DNA from: Xanthobacteraceae bacterium
Lineage (GTDB): Bacteria; Pseudomonadota; Alphaproteobacteria; Rhizobiales; Xanthobacteraceae
DNA: 43,209 nt
Reading direction: 5' to 3'
Assembly (NCBI GenBank): GCA_020441545.1
Contig: JAGRLZ010000199.1
Span: forward strand, 1-43,209
The notes below the pieces were generated by a model. That model ran no database searches, was not told the DNA's origin, and worked only from the letters and a program-made list of their open reading frames with translations. The position numbers and the translations under genes were made by a program. Below, piece by piece: positions 17,129-26,343 of this stretch. Every line of letters begins with the position of its first letter. Position 1 is the stretch's first letter.

Positions 17129-18365
17129 AACGCTTTTGATCGATCATGTCGGCCAGCGCGGCGACGGCGTTGCGATCGCCGGCAGCGGCACCCGCTATGT
17201 TCCCTGCGCGCTGCCGGGCGAAACCGTCGAAGCCGAGCCTTCGGCCGGCCAGGCCGGACGGATGCGCCTTGTTTCCGTCCTGACCCGGAGTCCCGACCGG
17301 GTCGATCCGTTCTGCGCCTATTTCGGCCGCTGCGGCGGCTGCGCGATCCAGCACTGGCGGCCGGACAATTACCATGCCTGGAAGCGGCAACTGGTGGTCG
17401 ACGCACTGGCACGCGCCGGAATCGACTGTCCCGTCGGCGAGGTGATCGACGCCCACGGCGCGGGCAGGCGCCGCATCACCGTCCATGCGCGCCGGGACCG
17501 CGACGGCGCGCTGCCGGTCGGCTTCACCGCCGCAGGCAGCCACGCGGTGGTGCCGATCGACGCCTGTCCGATCCTCGACCCCGCCCTCGACGGCGCGTTC
17601 GCGGCGGCGCGCGCCATCGCCGGCCTGCTCGGGCCGATCGACAAGCCGCTGGACGTGCAGGTCACCGCCACCGACAACGGCCTCGACATCGACGTGCGCG
17701 GCAGCGGCCCGTTGCCGTCCGATACCGTCACCGAGTTATCGCGGCTTGCCGGCCAGCACGGGCTGGCGCGGCTGACCCGCCACGGCGAACTGGTGCTGAT
17801 GCGCCGGCCGCCGCAGATCGGGATCGGCGCGGCCAGGGTGACATTGCCGCCGGGCTCGTTCCTGCAGGCCACCGTTGCGGGCGAGGACACGCTTGCCGCG
17901 CGGGTGCAGGAGCTGTGCGGCAAGGCGAAGCGGATCGCCGACCTGTTCTGCGGCGTCGGCCCGTTCGCGCTGCGGCTGGCCGCCAGGGCACGGATCGCTG
18001 CCTTCGACAGCGATGCCGGCGCGATCGCGGCGCTGCGCAAGGCCGCCGCCGGCGCCCATGGGCTGAAGCCGCTCGCGGCCGAGGCCCGCGACCTGTTTCG
18101 CCGCCCGCTGGTGCCGCAGGAACTGAATGCGTTCGATGCCGTGGTGTTCGATCCGCCGCGCCAGGGTGCCGAAGCCCAGGTCCGCCAACTGGCCGCCAGC
18201 AGGCTCCCCCTGGTGGTTGCCGTGTCCTGCAATCCGACAACCTTTGCGCGGGATGCACGGATGCTGATCGATGCCGGCTACGCCATCGATCAGGTGACGC
18301 CGGTCGATCAGTTCCGCCATTCCGCGCATGTCGAGCTGGTGGCGCGGTTCAAGCGCAAGCGCTGA
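17121..18365 (+). CDS. TrmA/RlmD-family (uracil-5)-RNA methyltransferase
   Basis: A 414-residue SAM-dependent RNA methyltransferase with an N-terminal TRAM-like segment. Three closely spaced cysteines (C65, C71, C74 in [14 protein letters not shown]), with a later Cys in IDACPIL, form the [4Fe-4S] site of the RlmD/RumA type. The catalytic domain contains [22 protein letters not shown] and the nucleophile motif [11 protein letters not shown]. It should make 5-methyluridine in rRNA or tRNA; the exact target is not readable. The start is a GTG inside the tlyA end (8-nt overlap). A longer in-frame upstream extension merely runs antiphase through tlyA and is rejected. Confidence 0.9.
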   Translation: MAETLLIDHVGQRGDGVAIAGSGTRYVPCALPGETVEAEPSAGQAGRMRLVSVLTRSPDRVDPFCAYFGRCGGCAIQHWRPDNYHAWKRQLVVDALARAGIDCPVGEVIDAHGAGRRRITVHARRDRDGALPVGFTAAGSHAVVPIDACPILDPALDGAFAAARAIAGLLGPIDKPLDVQVTATDNGLDIDVRGSGPLPSDTVTELSRLAGQHGLARLTRHGELVLMRRPPQIGIGAARVTLPPGSFLQATVAGEDTLAARVQELCGKAKRIADLFCGVGPFALRLAARARIAAFDSDAGAIAALRKAAAGAHGLKPLAAEARDLFRRPLVPQELNAFDAVVFDPPRQGAEAQVRQLAASRLPLVVAVSCNPTTFARDARMLIDAGYAIDQVTPVDQFRHSAHVELVARFKRKR

Positions 18366-18411
18366 GCGCAGATGGGCGAATGACCTGCGGACAAAAGATT
18401 CGTCCCGCACG

Positions 18412-19251
18412 CTATTGTCCCCAGCGATCCTGCCAGAGCTTTTCGCCGATGGTGCAGGAGACGCGCGGTTCGCGGCCGGCGGCCGGCACCACGCGGCGCG
18501 GCGGTGTCCGCCCCGCCACCTCCATCACCAGCTTGGTGCGGATCGCCTCGCGGAACCTGTCGCGGTCCTGGATCGGCACCACGAACGAGCCGGGGCCGCC
18601 GATCACGCAGTCCTCGTAATAGGCATCGAGATTTTCGATATCCATCGTGGTGTAGGACGGCTCCTTGACCATGACCGGCAGGCCGTTGATGACGATGCCT
18701 TTCTCGAGCGCGGCGTCGCGGGCCAGCGTCACCGGCATGCCGTTGTTGTTGGGGCCGTCGCCGGAAATGTCGATCACCCGTCGCAGCCCGCGATATCGGT
18801 TCTGCGCGAACAGCGGCATGGCGAAATTGATCGCACCGGAAATCGAGGTGCGCGAGGCCCGCCGCACCGGCGTCTTCATGATCTCGACCGCCACCGCGCC
18901 GGCGGATTCGGGGCCGTCGATCACCCGCCAGGGAATGATGATCTTCTGATCGGTCGAGGCCGCCCACTCGAAATAGGTGATGGCGATCCTGCCGTTGGGG
19001 CCGGTCTTCAGCGCCTGCAGGAATTCCTTCGAGACGATGGCCTGGGCATAGCCCTCGCGCTGGATCGTCAGTTCCTCGATATCCATGGAATAGGACACAT
19101 CGACCGCGAGGATCAGTTCGACGTCGACGACGGCCTCATTCGCCCGCTCGTCCGCGAGCCGTGAAGCCGCATAGGGGCCGGCCAGCGTCGCCGCGCCGCC
19201 CGACACCAGGCCGGCCCCGAGAACCACAGCGACAGAGACAAGCCTGTGCAT
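18412..19251 (-). CDS. DUF1194 von Willebrand factor A-like exported protein
   Basis: A 279-residue protein with an N-terminal signal-like hydrophobic stretch (residues 1-25). The VWA-like domain contains a MIDAS metal motif, LAVDVSYSMD, followed by RTSISGAINFAM and VIDISGDGPNNNG. DUF1194 proteins are common in rhizobia and are secreted or periplasmic; their function is unknown, but MIDAS domains usually bind protein ligands. It converges with the RNA methyltransferase gene (46-nt gap) and diverges from clpS. Confidence 0.88.
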   Translation of the reverse strand: MHRLVSVAVVLGAGLVSGGAATLAGPYAASRLADERANEAVVDVELILAVDVSYSMDIEELTIQREGYAQAIVSKEFLQALKTGPNGRIAITYFEWAASTDQKIIIPWRVIDGPESAGAVAVEIMKTPVRRASRTSISGAINFAMPLFAQNRYRGLRRVIDISGDGPNNNGMPVTLARDAALEKGIVINGLPVMVKEPSYTTMDIENLDAYYEDCVIGGPGSFVVPIQDRDRFREAIRTKLVMEVAGRTPPRRVVPAAGREPRVSCTIGEKLWQDRWGQ

Positions 19252-19467
19252 CGCACCCTCCCGCCGGTCGCCACCGGGCGGAGAACCGCTTCACGCCTTT
19301 TCTCACCCCGTCCCGGAATGGGGCGCCCGAATTGCGGCGGAAAAGGTGGGAGCCGTTGCGTTTTTTTTGCGTTGGCGCATCCCGAAAATATCCACTCGCG
19401 CCCCCGCTCGCCGCGGTACCCTTGTTGCAGTATCCTTGCCCGTGACCGGGATGAAGCGACGCTGCGC

Positions 19468-19785
19468 ATGAGCGACACCGTCATCAAGCCACGCACCAGA
19501 GCCAGGACCAGGGTCGCTGCGAAGACCGGGCGGCCGCGGCTGCACAAGGTCATCCTCATCAACGACGACTACACCCCGCGCGAATTCGTCGTCACGGTCC
19601 TGAAGGGCGAATTCCGCATGACCGACGATCAGGCTTACAAGGTGATGCTGACCGCGCATCAGCGCGGCGTCTGCGTGGTGGCGGTGTTCACGAAGGACGT
19701 TGCGGAAACCAAGGCGACGCGCGCCACCGATGCCGGGCGCGCCAAGGGCTATCCGCTGCTGTTCACCACCGAACCGGAGGAATAG
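19468..19785 (+). CDS. clpS: ClpS-type adaptor of the ClpAP protease (second-paralogue type)
   Basis: A 105-residue adaptor with a disordered basic N-terminus and the ClpS core: HKVILINDDYTPREFVVTVL, then AHQRGVCVVAVFTKDVAETK. It keeps the N-end-rule residues Asn-Asp-Asp and the His of the binding pocket, and hands substrates to ClpA. The Met that gates the pocket in E. coli ClpS (TPMEFV) is Arg here, a likely sign of the alphaproteobacterial ClpS2 type with altered specificity. clpA is not adjacent. The start at 19468 overlaps the stop of a six-codon frame (19451-19471) as ATGA. Confidence 0.92.
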   Translation: MSDTVIKPRTRARTRVAAKTGRPRLHKVILINDDYTPREFVVTVLKGEFRMTDDQAYKVMLTAHQRGVCVVAVFTKDVAETKATRATDAGRAKGYPLLFTTEPEE

Positions 19786-19812
19786 CGGGATTCGGCACCC
19801 GCGCCGCCGGGC

Positions 19813-21009
19813 TCACCGGCGCGGCGGCAGGGCTTCGTCGCCGAGGCCATAGACGCGCTCGGCGCGGCGGAAGCCGGCGATGGGGAATTCGCCGAGATTG
19901 ATCCAGCTCTCCGGCGCGGCCGCGGCGAACCCTTCCGAGGCGACGATGGTGCGGTTGAGGTCGCTCGCGATCTTCTCCAGCCGCGCCGCCAGGTTGACCG
20001 CCGGGCCGATGCAGGTGAAATCGAGCCGGCCGCCGCCGCCGATATTGCCGTAGAGCACCTCGCCGACATGAAGCGCGAGCCCGAAGCGAAAGCCATCGAG
20101 CACGCCGCCGCGATGCCGATAGCGCATCGCCGCCACCCGTTCGCGGCTGGCACGGGCCGCGGTCAGCACCCGCCCGCAGATTTCCGCGGCATCGTCGCCG
20201 CCATTGGAGAACGGAAACACCGCGAGCAGGCCGTCGCCCATGAACTTCAGCACTTCGCCGCCCTGCTCGGCGATCGGCTCCACCTGGCAATCGAAATACA
20301 GGTTGAGCACCTCGACCACCTCGTTCGGCGGCAACTGATCCGACAGCCGCGTGAACCCGCGCAGGTCAGAAAGCCAGATCGCCGCCGACATCGTCTCGGT
20401 GTGGCCGCGGCGAATCTGCCCGGCAAGGATGCGCTGGCCCGCCCGGTTGCCGACATAGGTGTCGAGCAGCGCGCCGGCGGTGCGCTCCAGATGCACGATC
20501 TCGATCACCCGGGCCAGCGGCGCCATCAACAGCCGCAGGTTCTCGACCTGCGCGTCGGTGAAGCCGCCTTCCGCCCGCGACGTCCAGCTCACCGCATGGA
20601 TCTCGCCGTTGAGGAAGCGCAGCGGCATCGCGATATAGTCGGTCAGGCCCTCGGCCCGCGCGTCGACGAAGAAACTGGACACGGTATCGGTCAGGATTTC
20701 GGCCTCGCGGCGGCGCACCTCCTCGTCGCGGGTATGGACGATCGACAGCGGACTGTTGAGAAACTCCGCGCTGTCCTCGATACCGTAAGGGGCGGCATAG
20801 ATCGTCACCCCGACGTCGGGACGCCAGGTAAAGCTCTGGCCGAACATCTGCGGATGCAGCGTCCGCACGAAAACGCCGACACGGCCGAGTTCGAACCCCG
20901 CCGCGACCAGCCGTTCGCACAATTCCTGCATCATTTCTTCCGGCGACACGCCATTGCGCGCGCCGGAAGATATCCAGGTGGTGATCTCCTTCAGGTGCCC
21001 TGCCTGCAT
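19813..21009 (-). CDS. Class III adenylate/guanylate cyclase with N-terminal sensory-like region
   Basis: A protein of about 398 residues. The first 200 or so residues resemble a GAF-like soluble sensor region. The C-terminal cyclase homology domain has both metal Asp residues (LSDLRGFT, KFMGDGLLAVF) and RLDFTCIGPAVNLAARLEK. The Lys before FMGDG and the Asp in LDFT favour ATP as substrate, and the Asn and Arg in VNLAAR stabilise the transition state. It is soluble, with no membrane helices seen. I chose ATG 21009 because the first 41 residues of the longer frame look non-homologous; the true start is uncertain. It converges with clpS (27-nt gap). Confidence 0.88.
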   Translation of the reverse strand: MQAGHLKEITTWISSGARNGVSPEEMMQELCERLVAAGFELGRVGVFVRTLHPQMFGQSFTWRPDVGVTIYAAPYGIEDSAEFLNSPLSIVHTRDEEVRRREAEILTDTVSSFFVDARAEGLTDYIAMPLRFLNGEIHAVSWTSRAEGGFTDAQVENLRLLMAPLARVIEIVHLERTAGALLDTYVGNRAGQRILAGQIRRGHTETMSAAIWLSDLRGFTRLSDQLPPNEVVEVLNLYFDCQVEPIAEQGGEVLKFMGDGLLAVFPFSNGGDDAAEICGRVLTAARASRERVAAMRYRHRGGVLDGFRFGLALHVGEVLYGNIGGGGRLDFTCIGPAVNLAARLEKIASDLNRTIVASEGFAAAAPESWINLGEFPIAGFRRAERVYGLGDEALPPRR

Positions 21010-21168
21010 TCCTGTCGGCTCGTCTGTTGCGGGAAGTCGGCGCGTGCGGTCAGATCCTGACCAATCCATGCATCCGCGCGCGGCAATGGAAGAACGCGTC
21101 CCGAGAATCGCCCGAGATTCGATCAGAAACAAGGCCGCACGGCAGGTTTGCCGGGACCGGCGCGGAGG

Positions 21169-22260
21169 TCAGCCGACGCCGACCTGGCCGCGATGGCGGA
21201 GGAAATGATCCGCGATCACGCAGGCGACCATCGCCTCGCCTACCGGCACCGCGCGGATGCCGACGCAAGGGTCGTGGCGCCCCTTGGTGAGGATATCGGT
21301 TTCCGCGCCGCTGCGATCGATGGTGCGGCGTGGCGACAGGATCGACGAGGTCGGCTTCACCGCGAAACGGGCGACGACCGGCTGGCCGGTGGAAATGCCA
21401 CCGAGAATGCCGCCGGCATGATTGGCCATGAACACCGGGCCGTCGTTCCCCATGCGCATTTCGTCGGCGTTCTCCTCGCCGGTCAAGGCTGCGGCATCGA
21501 ACCCGGCGCCGATCTCCACGCCCTTCACCGCGTTGATGCTCATCAGGGCGGCCGCGATATCGCCGTCGAGCTTGGCATAGATCGGCGCGCCGAGCCCGGG
21601 CTGGACGCCTTCGGCGACGACTTCGATCACCGCCCCGATCGACGAGCCGCTCTTGCGGATGCCATCGAGATAGTCGGCGAAGAACGCCGCCTTGTCCTTG
21701 TCGGGGCAGAAGAACGGATTGCGGCCGACCTCGTCCCAATCCCAGTTGTCGCGATCGATCTTGTGCGGCCCCATCTGCACCAGCGCGGCGCGCACGACCA
21801 TGCCGGGCACCACCTTGCGGGCGATGGCGCCGGCCGCCACCCGCATCGCGGTCTCGCGCGCCGAGGAACGGCCGCCGCCGCGATAGTCGCGCAGGCCGTA
21901 CTTGGCCTCATAGGTGAAGTCGGCATGGCCGGGACGGAATTTGTCCTTGATGTCGGAATAGTCCTTCGAACGCTGGTCGGTGTTCTCGATCAGCAGGCCG
22001 ATCGGGGTGCCGGTCGTCACCTGCGCGCCGTTCTCCGGATGCGCCATCACGCCAGACAGGATCTTCACCTGGTCCGCCTCCTGCCGCTGCGTGGTGAAGC
22101 GCGACTGGCCGGGGCGGCGGCGATCGAGGTCGCGCTGGATTTCCTCGGCGGTGAGCGGGATCAGCGGCGGGCAGCCATCGACCACGCAGCCGATCGCCGC
22201 CCCGTGGCTCTCGCCGAAGGTGGTGACGCGGAACAGGTGGCCGAAGGTGTTGTGGGACAT
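21169..22260 (-). CDS. aroC: Chorismate synthase
   Basis: A 363-residue enzyme, normal length, that converts EPSP to chorismate using reduced FMN, the last step of the shikimate pathway. Signatures: [14 protein letters not shown] at the N-terminus, [23 protein letters not shown] and GGRSSARET. The start at 22260 (MSHNTFGH) matches the family; the open frame continues upstream but without homology. A 7-bp perfect hairpin sits 18-34 nt before the start. Upstream, in the same direction, are a histidine phosphatase and fabI. Confidence 0.97.
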   Translation of the reverse strand: MSHNTFGHLFRVTTFGESHGAAIGCVVDGCPPLIPLTAEEIQRDLDRRRPGQSRFTTQRQEADQVKILSGVMAHPENGAQVTTGTPIGLLIENTDQRSKDYSDIKDKFRPGHADFTYEAKYGLRDYRGGGRSSARETAMRVAAGAIARKVVPGMVVRAALVQMGPHKIDRDNWDWDEVGRNPFFCPDKDKAAFFADYLDGIRKSGSSIGAVIEVVAEGVQPGLGAPIYAKLDGDIAAALMSINAVKGVEIGAGFDAAALTGEENADEMRMGNDGPVFMANHAGGILGGISTGQPVVARFAVKPTSSILSPRRTIDRSGAETDILTKGRHDPCVGIRAVPVGEAMVACVIADHFLRHRGQVGVG

Positions 22261-22277
22261 GAAGAACCCGTCTCGAT

Positions 22278-22294
22278 GGAGCGATTTTCGCTCC
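22278..22294 (-). promoter_or_regulatory. Perfect hairpin in the aroC leader
   Basis: GGAGCGA (22278-22284), a 3-nt loop, then TCGCTCC (22288-22294). In aroC mRNA the stem would carry the GGAG purine tract, which could make ribosome access structure-dependent. There is no T-run, so it is not a terminator. Confidence 0.4.
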
Positions 22295-22355
22295 TTCTCG
22301 TAGCGGCATGTTGCGCAAATCACAACACGTCGGATCGACATAAAATCCCGTGAAT

Positions 22356-22955
22356 TCAGCTGTGCTTCGCCAGCGTCCCGTCGCGGAATACGTAGACCGC
22401 GCCCTGCGCGATGACCTGGTCGGCGGCGGCAGGGGGCGCGAGGATGTCCAGCGCCACCATCAGCGCCCGCGCGGTGCCGCCATGAGCGACCGCGACCGTA
22501 TCGCCCGCCAGCGAAGCGTACCAGTCGCGCATCCGCAGCGTCACCGCGGCATAGCTTTCGCCACCCGGCGGCGGCACCCCCCATTTGTCGATCTCGCGGC
22601 TGGCGAAAACCTCCGGATGCGACTGCCGCTGCTGCTGGAGGGTCGAGCCTTCCCAATGGCCCCAGCCGATTTCGCGCAAACGATCATCGAGCCCGAAGCC
22701 GTCCGGCGGCAAGGCGAGCCGGCCGCGCACCAGCTCCATGGTGAGGCGGGCGCGCTGCAACGGGCTTGCGACGAAAGCGAGACGGTCCGGCGCATGGCCG
22801 GCGCGCGCGATCAGCTCGGCCAGGAGCCCGCCGGCATGGGCCGCCTGCGCGCGGCCGGTCTCGTTCAGCGGGATATCCTGCGAGCCCTGGAAGCGCCCGG
22901 CCGCGTTCCACGCGGTCTCGCCGTGGCGGATATAGTAGACCGTCGGGGTCGGCAT
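22356..22955 (-). CDS. Histidine phosphatase family protein (phosphoglycerate-mutase-like)
   Basis: A 199-residue single-domain enzyme with the phosphohistidine motif [10 protein letters not shown] near the N-terminus, the substrate Arg in [13 protein letters not shown], and the second His in [12 protein letters not shown]. It belongs to the cofactor-independent-looking phosphatase branch (CobC/GpmB-like); the substrate is unknown and no cobalamin genes are near. It lies 18 nt downstream of fabI and about 95 nt upstream of aroC, so it may be in one transcript with both. Confidence 0.9.
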   Translation of the reverse strand: MPTPTVYYIRHGETAWNAAGRFQGSQDIPLNETGRAQAAHAGGLLAELIARAGHAPDRLAFVASPLQRARLTMELVRGRLALPPDGFGLDDRLREIGWGHWEGSTLQQQRQSHPEVFASREIDKWGVPPPGGESYAAVTLRMRDWYASLAGDTVAVAHGGTARALMVALDILAPPAAADQVIAQGAVYVFRDGTLAKHS

Positions 22956-22973
22956 TGAAAAAAGCTTCCCGGC

Positions 22974-23792
22974 TCAATCCTTCGACAGCGAGATATCCGG
23001 CGCATCGGGCCGCTTCATGCCGACGACGTGGTAGCCGGAATCGACATGATGGACCTCGCCGGTGACGCCGCGCGACAGATCCGACAGCAGGTACAGCGCG
23101 CTGTCGCCGACCTCCTCGATCGTCACCGTGCGCCGCATCGGCGCATTGTATTCGTTCCATTTCAGGATGTAGCGGAAGTCGCCGATGCCGGACGCCGCCA
23201 GCGTCTTGATCGGCCCCGCCGAGATCGCGTTGACGCGGATGTTCTTCTCGCCGAGATCGGCGGCGAGGTAGCGCACGCTGGCTTCCAGCGCCGCCTTGGC
23301 GACGCCCATGACATTGTAATGCGGCATCCATTTCTCCGCGCCGTAATAGGTCAGCGTGATGATGGAGCCGCCATCGGTCATCAGCTTTTCGGCGCGCTGC
23401 GCGATCGCGGTCAGCGAATAGCACGAGATCAGCATCGACCTGGTGAAGTTGTCGGCCGTGGTCTCGATGTAGCGGCCGTCGAGCTGGTCCTTGTCCGAGA
23501 AGGCGATGGCGTGGACGACGAAATCGATCCTGCCCCACTTCGCCTTGAGTTCGTCGAACACCGCATCGATGGTCGCCGGATCGGTGACGTCGCAATGCCC
23601 GAGCAGCAGGCCGCCGATCTCGGTCGCGAGCGGCGCGACGCGCTTCCTCAGCGCATCGCCCTGCCAGGTCAGCGCGATCTCCGCGCCCTGGGCGTGACAC
23701 GCCCTGGCGATGCCCCAGGCGATCGAGCGATTGTTGGCGACCCCGAGAATCACCCCGCGCTTGCCCTGCATCAGGCCCGAATTCTGCACCAT
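22974..23792 (-). CDS. fabI: Enoyl-[acyl-carrier-protein] reductase (NADH), FabI type
   Basis: A 272-residue SDR-like enzyme reducing trans-2-enoyl-ACP in fatty acid elongation. Signatures: GKRGVILGVANNRSIAWGIA nucleotide-binding start, HAIAFSDKD, and the catalytic Tyr-X6-Lys in HYNVMGVAKAALEASVRYLA. The start at 23792 (MVQNSGLMQGKRG) matches bradyrhizobial FabI proteins; the longer frame upstream has no homology. It is divergent from the ECF sigma factor gene, with about 190 nt between. Confidence 0.95.
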   Translation of the reverse strand: MVQNSGLMQGKRGVILGVANNRSIAWGIARACHAQGAEIALTWQGDALRKRVAPLATEIGGLLLGHCDVTDPATIDAVFDELKAKWGRIDFVVHAIAFSDKDQLDGRYIETTADNFTRSMLISCYSLTAIAQRAEKLMTDGGSIITLTYYGAEKWMPHYNVMGVAKAALEASVRYLAADLGEKNIRVNAISAGPIKTLAASGIGDFRYILKWNEYNAPMRRTVTIEEVGDSALYLLSDLSRGVTGEVHHVDSGYHVVGMKRPDAPDISLSKD

Positions 23793-23985
23793 CTGATACC
23801 CCGTCAATCCTGCTTGTTTCGTCCAGCCGGCCCTTCCGGGTACACCAGCCGTCCGGCTTCGAACAGTCCAATTATGGCTTCTCGGGGCTTCGAATTCCGC
23901 CATTCACCGGCCATTGTTAACTTCGGAATACCTTGCGCGCCGCGGGGTTCTTTCGGGAACAGGAGAATTTGACGATGGCGGGTCC

Positions 23986-24474
23986 ATGAGCGCATTCCGG
24001 GAGGGCATCGAGGCCATGATTCCGGCGCTGCGGCGCTACGCGCGGGCTTTGGCGCGGGACGCCGACATCGCCGACGACCTGGTGCAGGACACCCTGGTGC
24101 GGGCGCTGCGCTCCGAACGGCTGTTCGTCGGCGGCGATCTCCGGAGCTGGCTCTACACCATTCTCACCAACCTCAACCGCAACCGCCGCCGCGCGCTGGC
24201 GCGCCGGCCGCCGCTGACACCCCTGACCGACACGGCGACCGAGGCCGGCGGCACCGAAGCCGAGGGACGCGATATCGCGCGCGCCCTCGCGACGCTGGGC
24301 GAGGATCAACGGGCGGTGCTGCTGCTCGTCAGCCTCGAGGGCCTCAGCTACCGCGAGGTCGCCGATGTCCAGGGCGTGCCGATCGGCACGGTGATGTCGC
24401 GCCTGGCCCGCGCCCGCGCCCATGTGAAGGACGCGCTCGACGGCAAGCGGCCGGCGCTGCGCCGGGTGAAGTAG
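23986..24474 (+). CDS. ECF-type RNA polymerase sigma factor
   Basis: A 162-residue sigma-70 family protein with only regions 2 and 4. Region 2 is ALRRYARALARDADIADDLVQ and RSWLYTILTNLNRNRRR. Region 4 is ATLGEDQRAVLLLVSLEGLSYREVAD with the helix-turn-helix GVPIGTVMSRLARAR. It directs RNA polymerase to stress or envelope-response promoters. The next gene, 24 nt downstream, is its probable membrane anti-sigma factor. Its ATG overlaps the TGA of a four-codon frame (23975-23989) that itself has the good AGGAG site, suggesting coupled initiation. Confidence 0.92.
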   Translation: MSAFREGIEAMIPALRRYARALARDADIADDLVQDTLVRALRSERLFVGGDLRSWLYTILTNLNRNRRRALARRPPLTPLTDTATEAGGTEAEGRDIARALATLGEDQRAVLLLVSLEGLSYREVADVQGVPIGTVMSRLARARAHVKDALDGKRPALRRVK

Positions 24475-24498
24475 TTTCAAGGACGAAAGACGACCACG

Positions 24499-25272
24499 AT
24501 GACCAAGCCCAACATTCCCGTCACCGAAGACGAACTTCACGCCTATGTCGACGGCGAGTTGCCGGCCGAACGGCGCGCCGACGTCGAGGCATGGCTTGCC
24601 GCGCATCCCGACGATGCCGACAGGGTCGGCGCGTGGCGTGCGATGGCCGATGCGCTCCATGCCCGCTATGGCGGGGTGACCGACGAGCCGGTGCCCGCGC
24701 GCCTGAATGTGGATCGGCTGGCGCGGCCGCCGCGGCGCTGGCTGCATGGCGCGATCGCCGCATCCCTGCTGGCGTTCGCGGCCGGCGGCGGCGCGGGCTG
24801 GTTCGCGCATGGCGCAACGGCGGCGCCGTCGTCGTTCCGCAGCTTCACCGCCGACGCGATCGAGGCGCATCGGCTCTATGTCGTCGAGGTGCGCCATCCG
24901 GTCGAGGTCGCCGCCTCCGAGCGGACCCATATGCAACAGTGGCTCTCCAAGCGCGTCGGCTATTCCGTAAAAGCCCCCGAGCTTGACGGCACCGGGCTGA
25001 AGCTGGTGGGCGGGCGGCTGCTGCCGGGGCCCCGCGCGCCCGCCGCCTTCCTGATGTATGAGGGTCCGTCCGGCGAGCGCTACACGCTTTACACCTCGCG
25101 CGCCTCGACGCCGGCGGCACAGATGCGCTACGCCACGCAGGCCGACGACGGCGCGCTGTACTGGGCGGATCGCGGCATCGGCTATGTGCTGACCGGCCCG
25201 GACGGCAACAAGGCGCGGCTCGAACAGGTCGCCCGCGCGGTCTACGACCAGACCGAGAAGACCGGCGGCTGA
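24499..25272 (+). CDS. Membrane anti-sigma factor partner of the ECF sigma
   Basis: A 257-residue protein. The N-terminal cytosolic domain (TEDELHAYVDGELPAERRADV) has the anti-sigma helix pattern. A single membrane helix lies at about residues 81-103 (WLHGAIAASLLAFAAGGGAG), followed by a periplasmic C-terminal domain. No cysteine occurs anywhere, so it lacks the zinc HxxxCxxC site of ZAS anti-sigmas and cannot be a thiol-redox switch. It is likely to hold the adjacent sigma at the membrane until a signal releases it; the signal is unknown. Upstream spacing is 24 nt, indicating an operon. Confidence 0.88.
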   Translation: MTKPNIPVTEDELHAYVDGELPAERRADVEAWLAAHPDDADRVGAWRAMADALHARYGGVTDEPVPARLNVDRLARPPRRWLHGAIAASLLAFAAGGGAGWFAHGATAAPSSFRSFTADAIEAHRLYVVEVRHPVEVAASERTHMQQWLSKRVGYSVKAPELDGTGLKLVGGRLLPGPRAPAAFLMYEGPSGERYTLYTSRASTPAAQMRYATQADDGALYWADRGIGYVLTGPDGNKARLEQVARAVYDQTEKTGG

Positions 25273-25361
25273 CACCGGGGCGGGCCCATCCTTCCGTTGC
25301 GCCCGTTTTCGCGCCATCCTCCCCCAAGCGAAGAACCGCATGGCGAGGAGGCCGCGCGATC

Positions 25362-26177
25362 ATGGACAAGCAAGTCATCGACACGGCGGCGGGCCGCATC
25401 GCCTGTTATCAATCCACCGGCAGCGGCCCAGCGATCGTGATCGTACACGGCAATTCGGCCTCGGCGCGCGCCTTCGCACGTCAGTTCGATAGCCCGCTCG
25501 GCCGCAGATACCGCCTGATCGCCTTCGATCTGCCCGGCCACGGCGCGTCGGACGACGCCGCCGATCCGGCAGCGACCTACAACTTTCGCGGCTATGCCCG
25601 CGTGCTGCGCGACGTCGCAGCCCAACTCGGCGCAACCAACGCCACCTTCATCGGCTGGAGCCTCGGCGGCCATATCGTGCTCGAGGCCGCTCCCGACCTG
25701 CCGCAGGCCAGGGGTTTTGCGATTTTCGGCACGCCGCCGCTTCCATTTCCTCCAGTCATGGAAAATGCCTTCCTGCCCAGCCCGACGGCGGCCTTGATCT
25801 TCACACGCGATCTGTCGGAGGAGCAGGCTCGATCTTTCGTGACGTCAGCGTTCAAGCCCGGCGTCACCGACCTGCCGCCGGAGATGGTGGCCGACGTGCT
25901 GCGCACCGACGGCCGCGCCCGTGAACAACTTGCCGCACAAACCAGCGCAAATGCTTTCCGCGACGAGGTCGAAATCGTGGCCAACCTGAAGCAACCGCTC
26001 GCGGTGCTGCACGGCGCGCAGGAGCAGCTCGTCAACGGCGCCTATTTCGAAACGCTGACCATGCCGACGCTGTGGCGCGGCCGGGTTCAAGTGATCGAAG
26101 GCGCCGGTCACCTGCCGCAATGGGAGCAGGCCGACACGTTCAACGCGCTGATCGATGCTTTCGTGACGGGGGCGTGA
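25362..26177 (+). CDS. Alpha/beta-fold hydrolase
   Basis: A 271-residue alpha/beta hydrolase with HGNSASARAF (oxyanion region), DLPGHGASDD, nucleophile elbow GWSLG (Ser100) and the C-terminal His in GAGHLPQWEQ. This is the generic serine-hydrolase arrangement seen in haloperoxidase- and esterase-like proteins; the substrate is unknown. It lies 90 nt after the anti-sigma gene in the same direction and could belong to the sigma regulon, but this is not shown. It converges with the dnaJ-like gene across a REP-like hairpin element. Confidence 0.88.
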   Translation: MDKQVIDTAAGRIACYQSTGSGPAIVIVHGNSASARAFARQFDSPLGRRYRLIAFDLPGHGASDDAADPAATYNFRGYARVLRDVAAQLGATNATFIGWSLGGHIVLEAAPDLPQARGFAIFGTPPLPFPPVMENAFLPSPTAALIFTRDLSEEQARSFVTSAFKPGVTDLPPEMVADVLRTDGRAREQLAAQTSANAFRDEVEIVANLKQPLAVLHGAQEQLVNGAYFETLTMPTLWRGRVQVIEGAGHLPQWEQADTFNALIDAFVTGA

Positions 26178-26207
26178 GGGCATGAAGGACAAGCCCTGAA
26201 ACACAAC

Positions 26208-26281
26208 GTCATACGCGGGCTTGACCCGCGTATCCATCATCGTCTGGAACGATGGATGGCCGGATCAAGTCCGGCCATGAC
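26208..26281. repeat. REP-like triple-hairpin element, copy A
   Basis: Bounded by GTCAT (26208-26212) and ATGAC (26277-26281). It contains ATACGCGGG-CTTGA-CCCGCGTAT (26211-26233), an imperfect CCATCATCGT/ACGATGGATGG stem, and GGCCGGA-TCAAG-TCCGGCC (26258-26276). It lies between convergent genes. The same architecture recurs at 38531-38603. Confidence 0.85.
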
Positions 26282-26343
26282 GGCAAACAAAGACCCGTGC
26301 CGCGAGCCGTCCCTGCCCGCGCGCGGACGACCGGGGGCGCGTG

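Noticed and set aside
23914..23985. Upstream extension of the ECF sigma factor to an ATG at 23914
   Set aside because: The extra 24 residues lack homology to sigma region 2, and the SD at 23961 does not serve that start.
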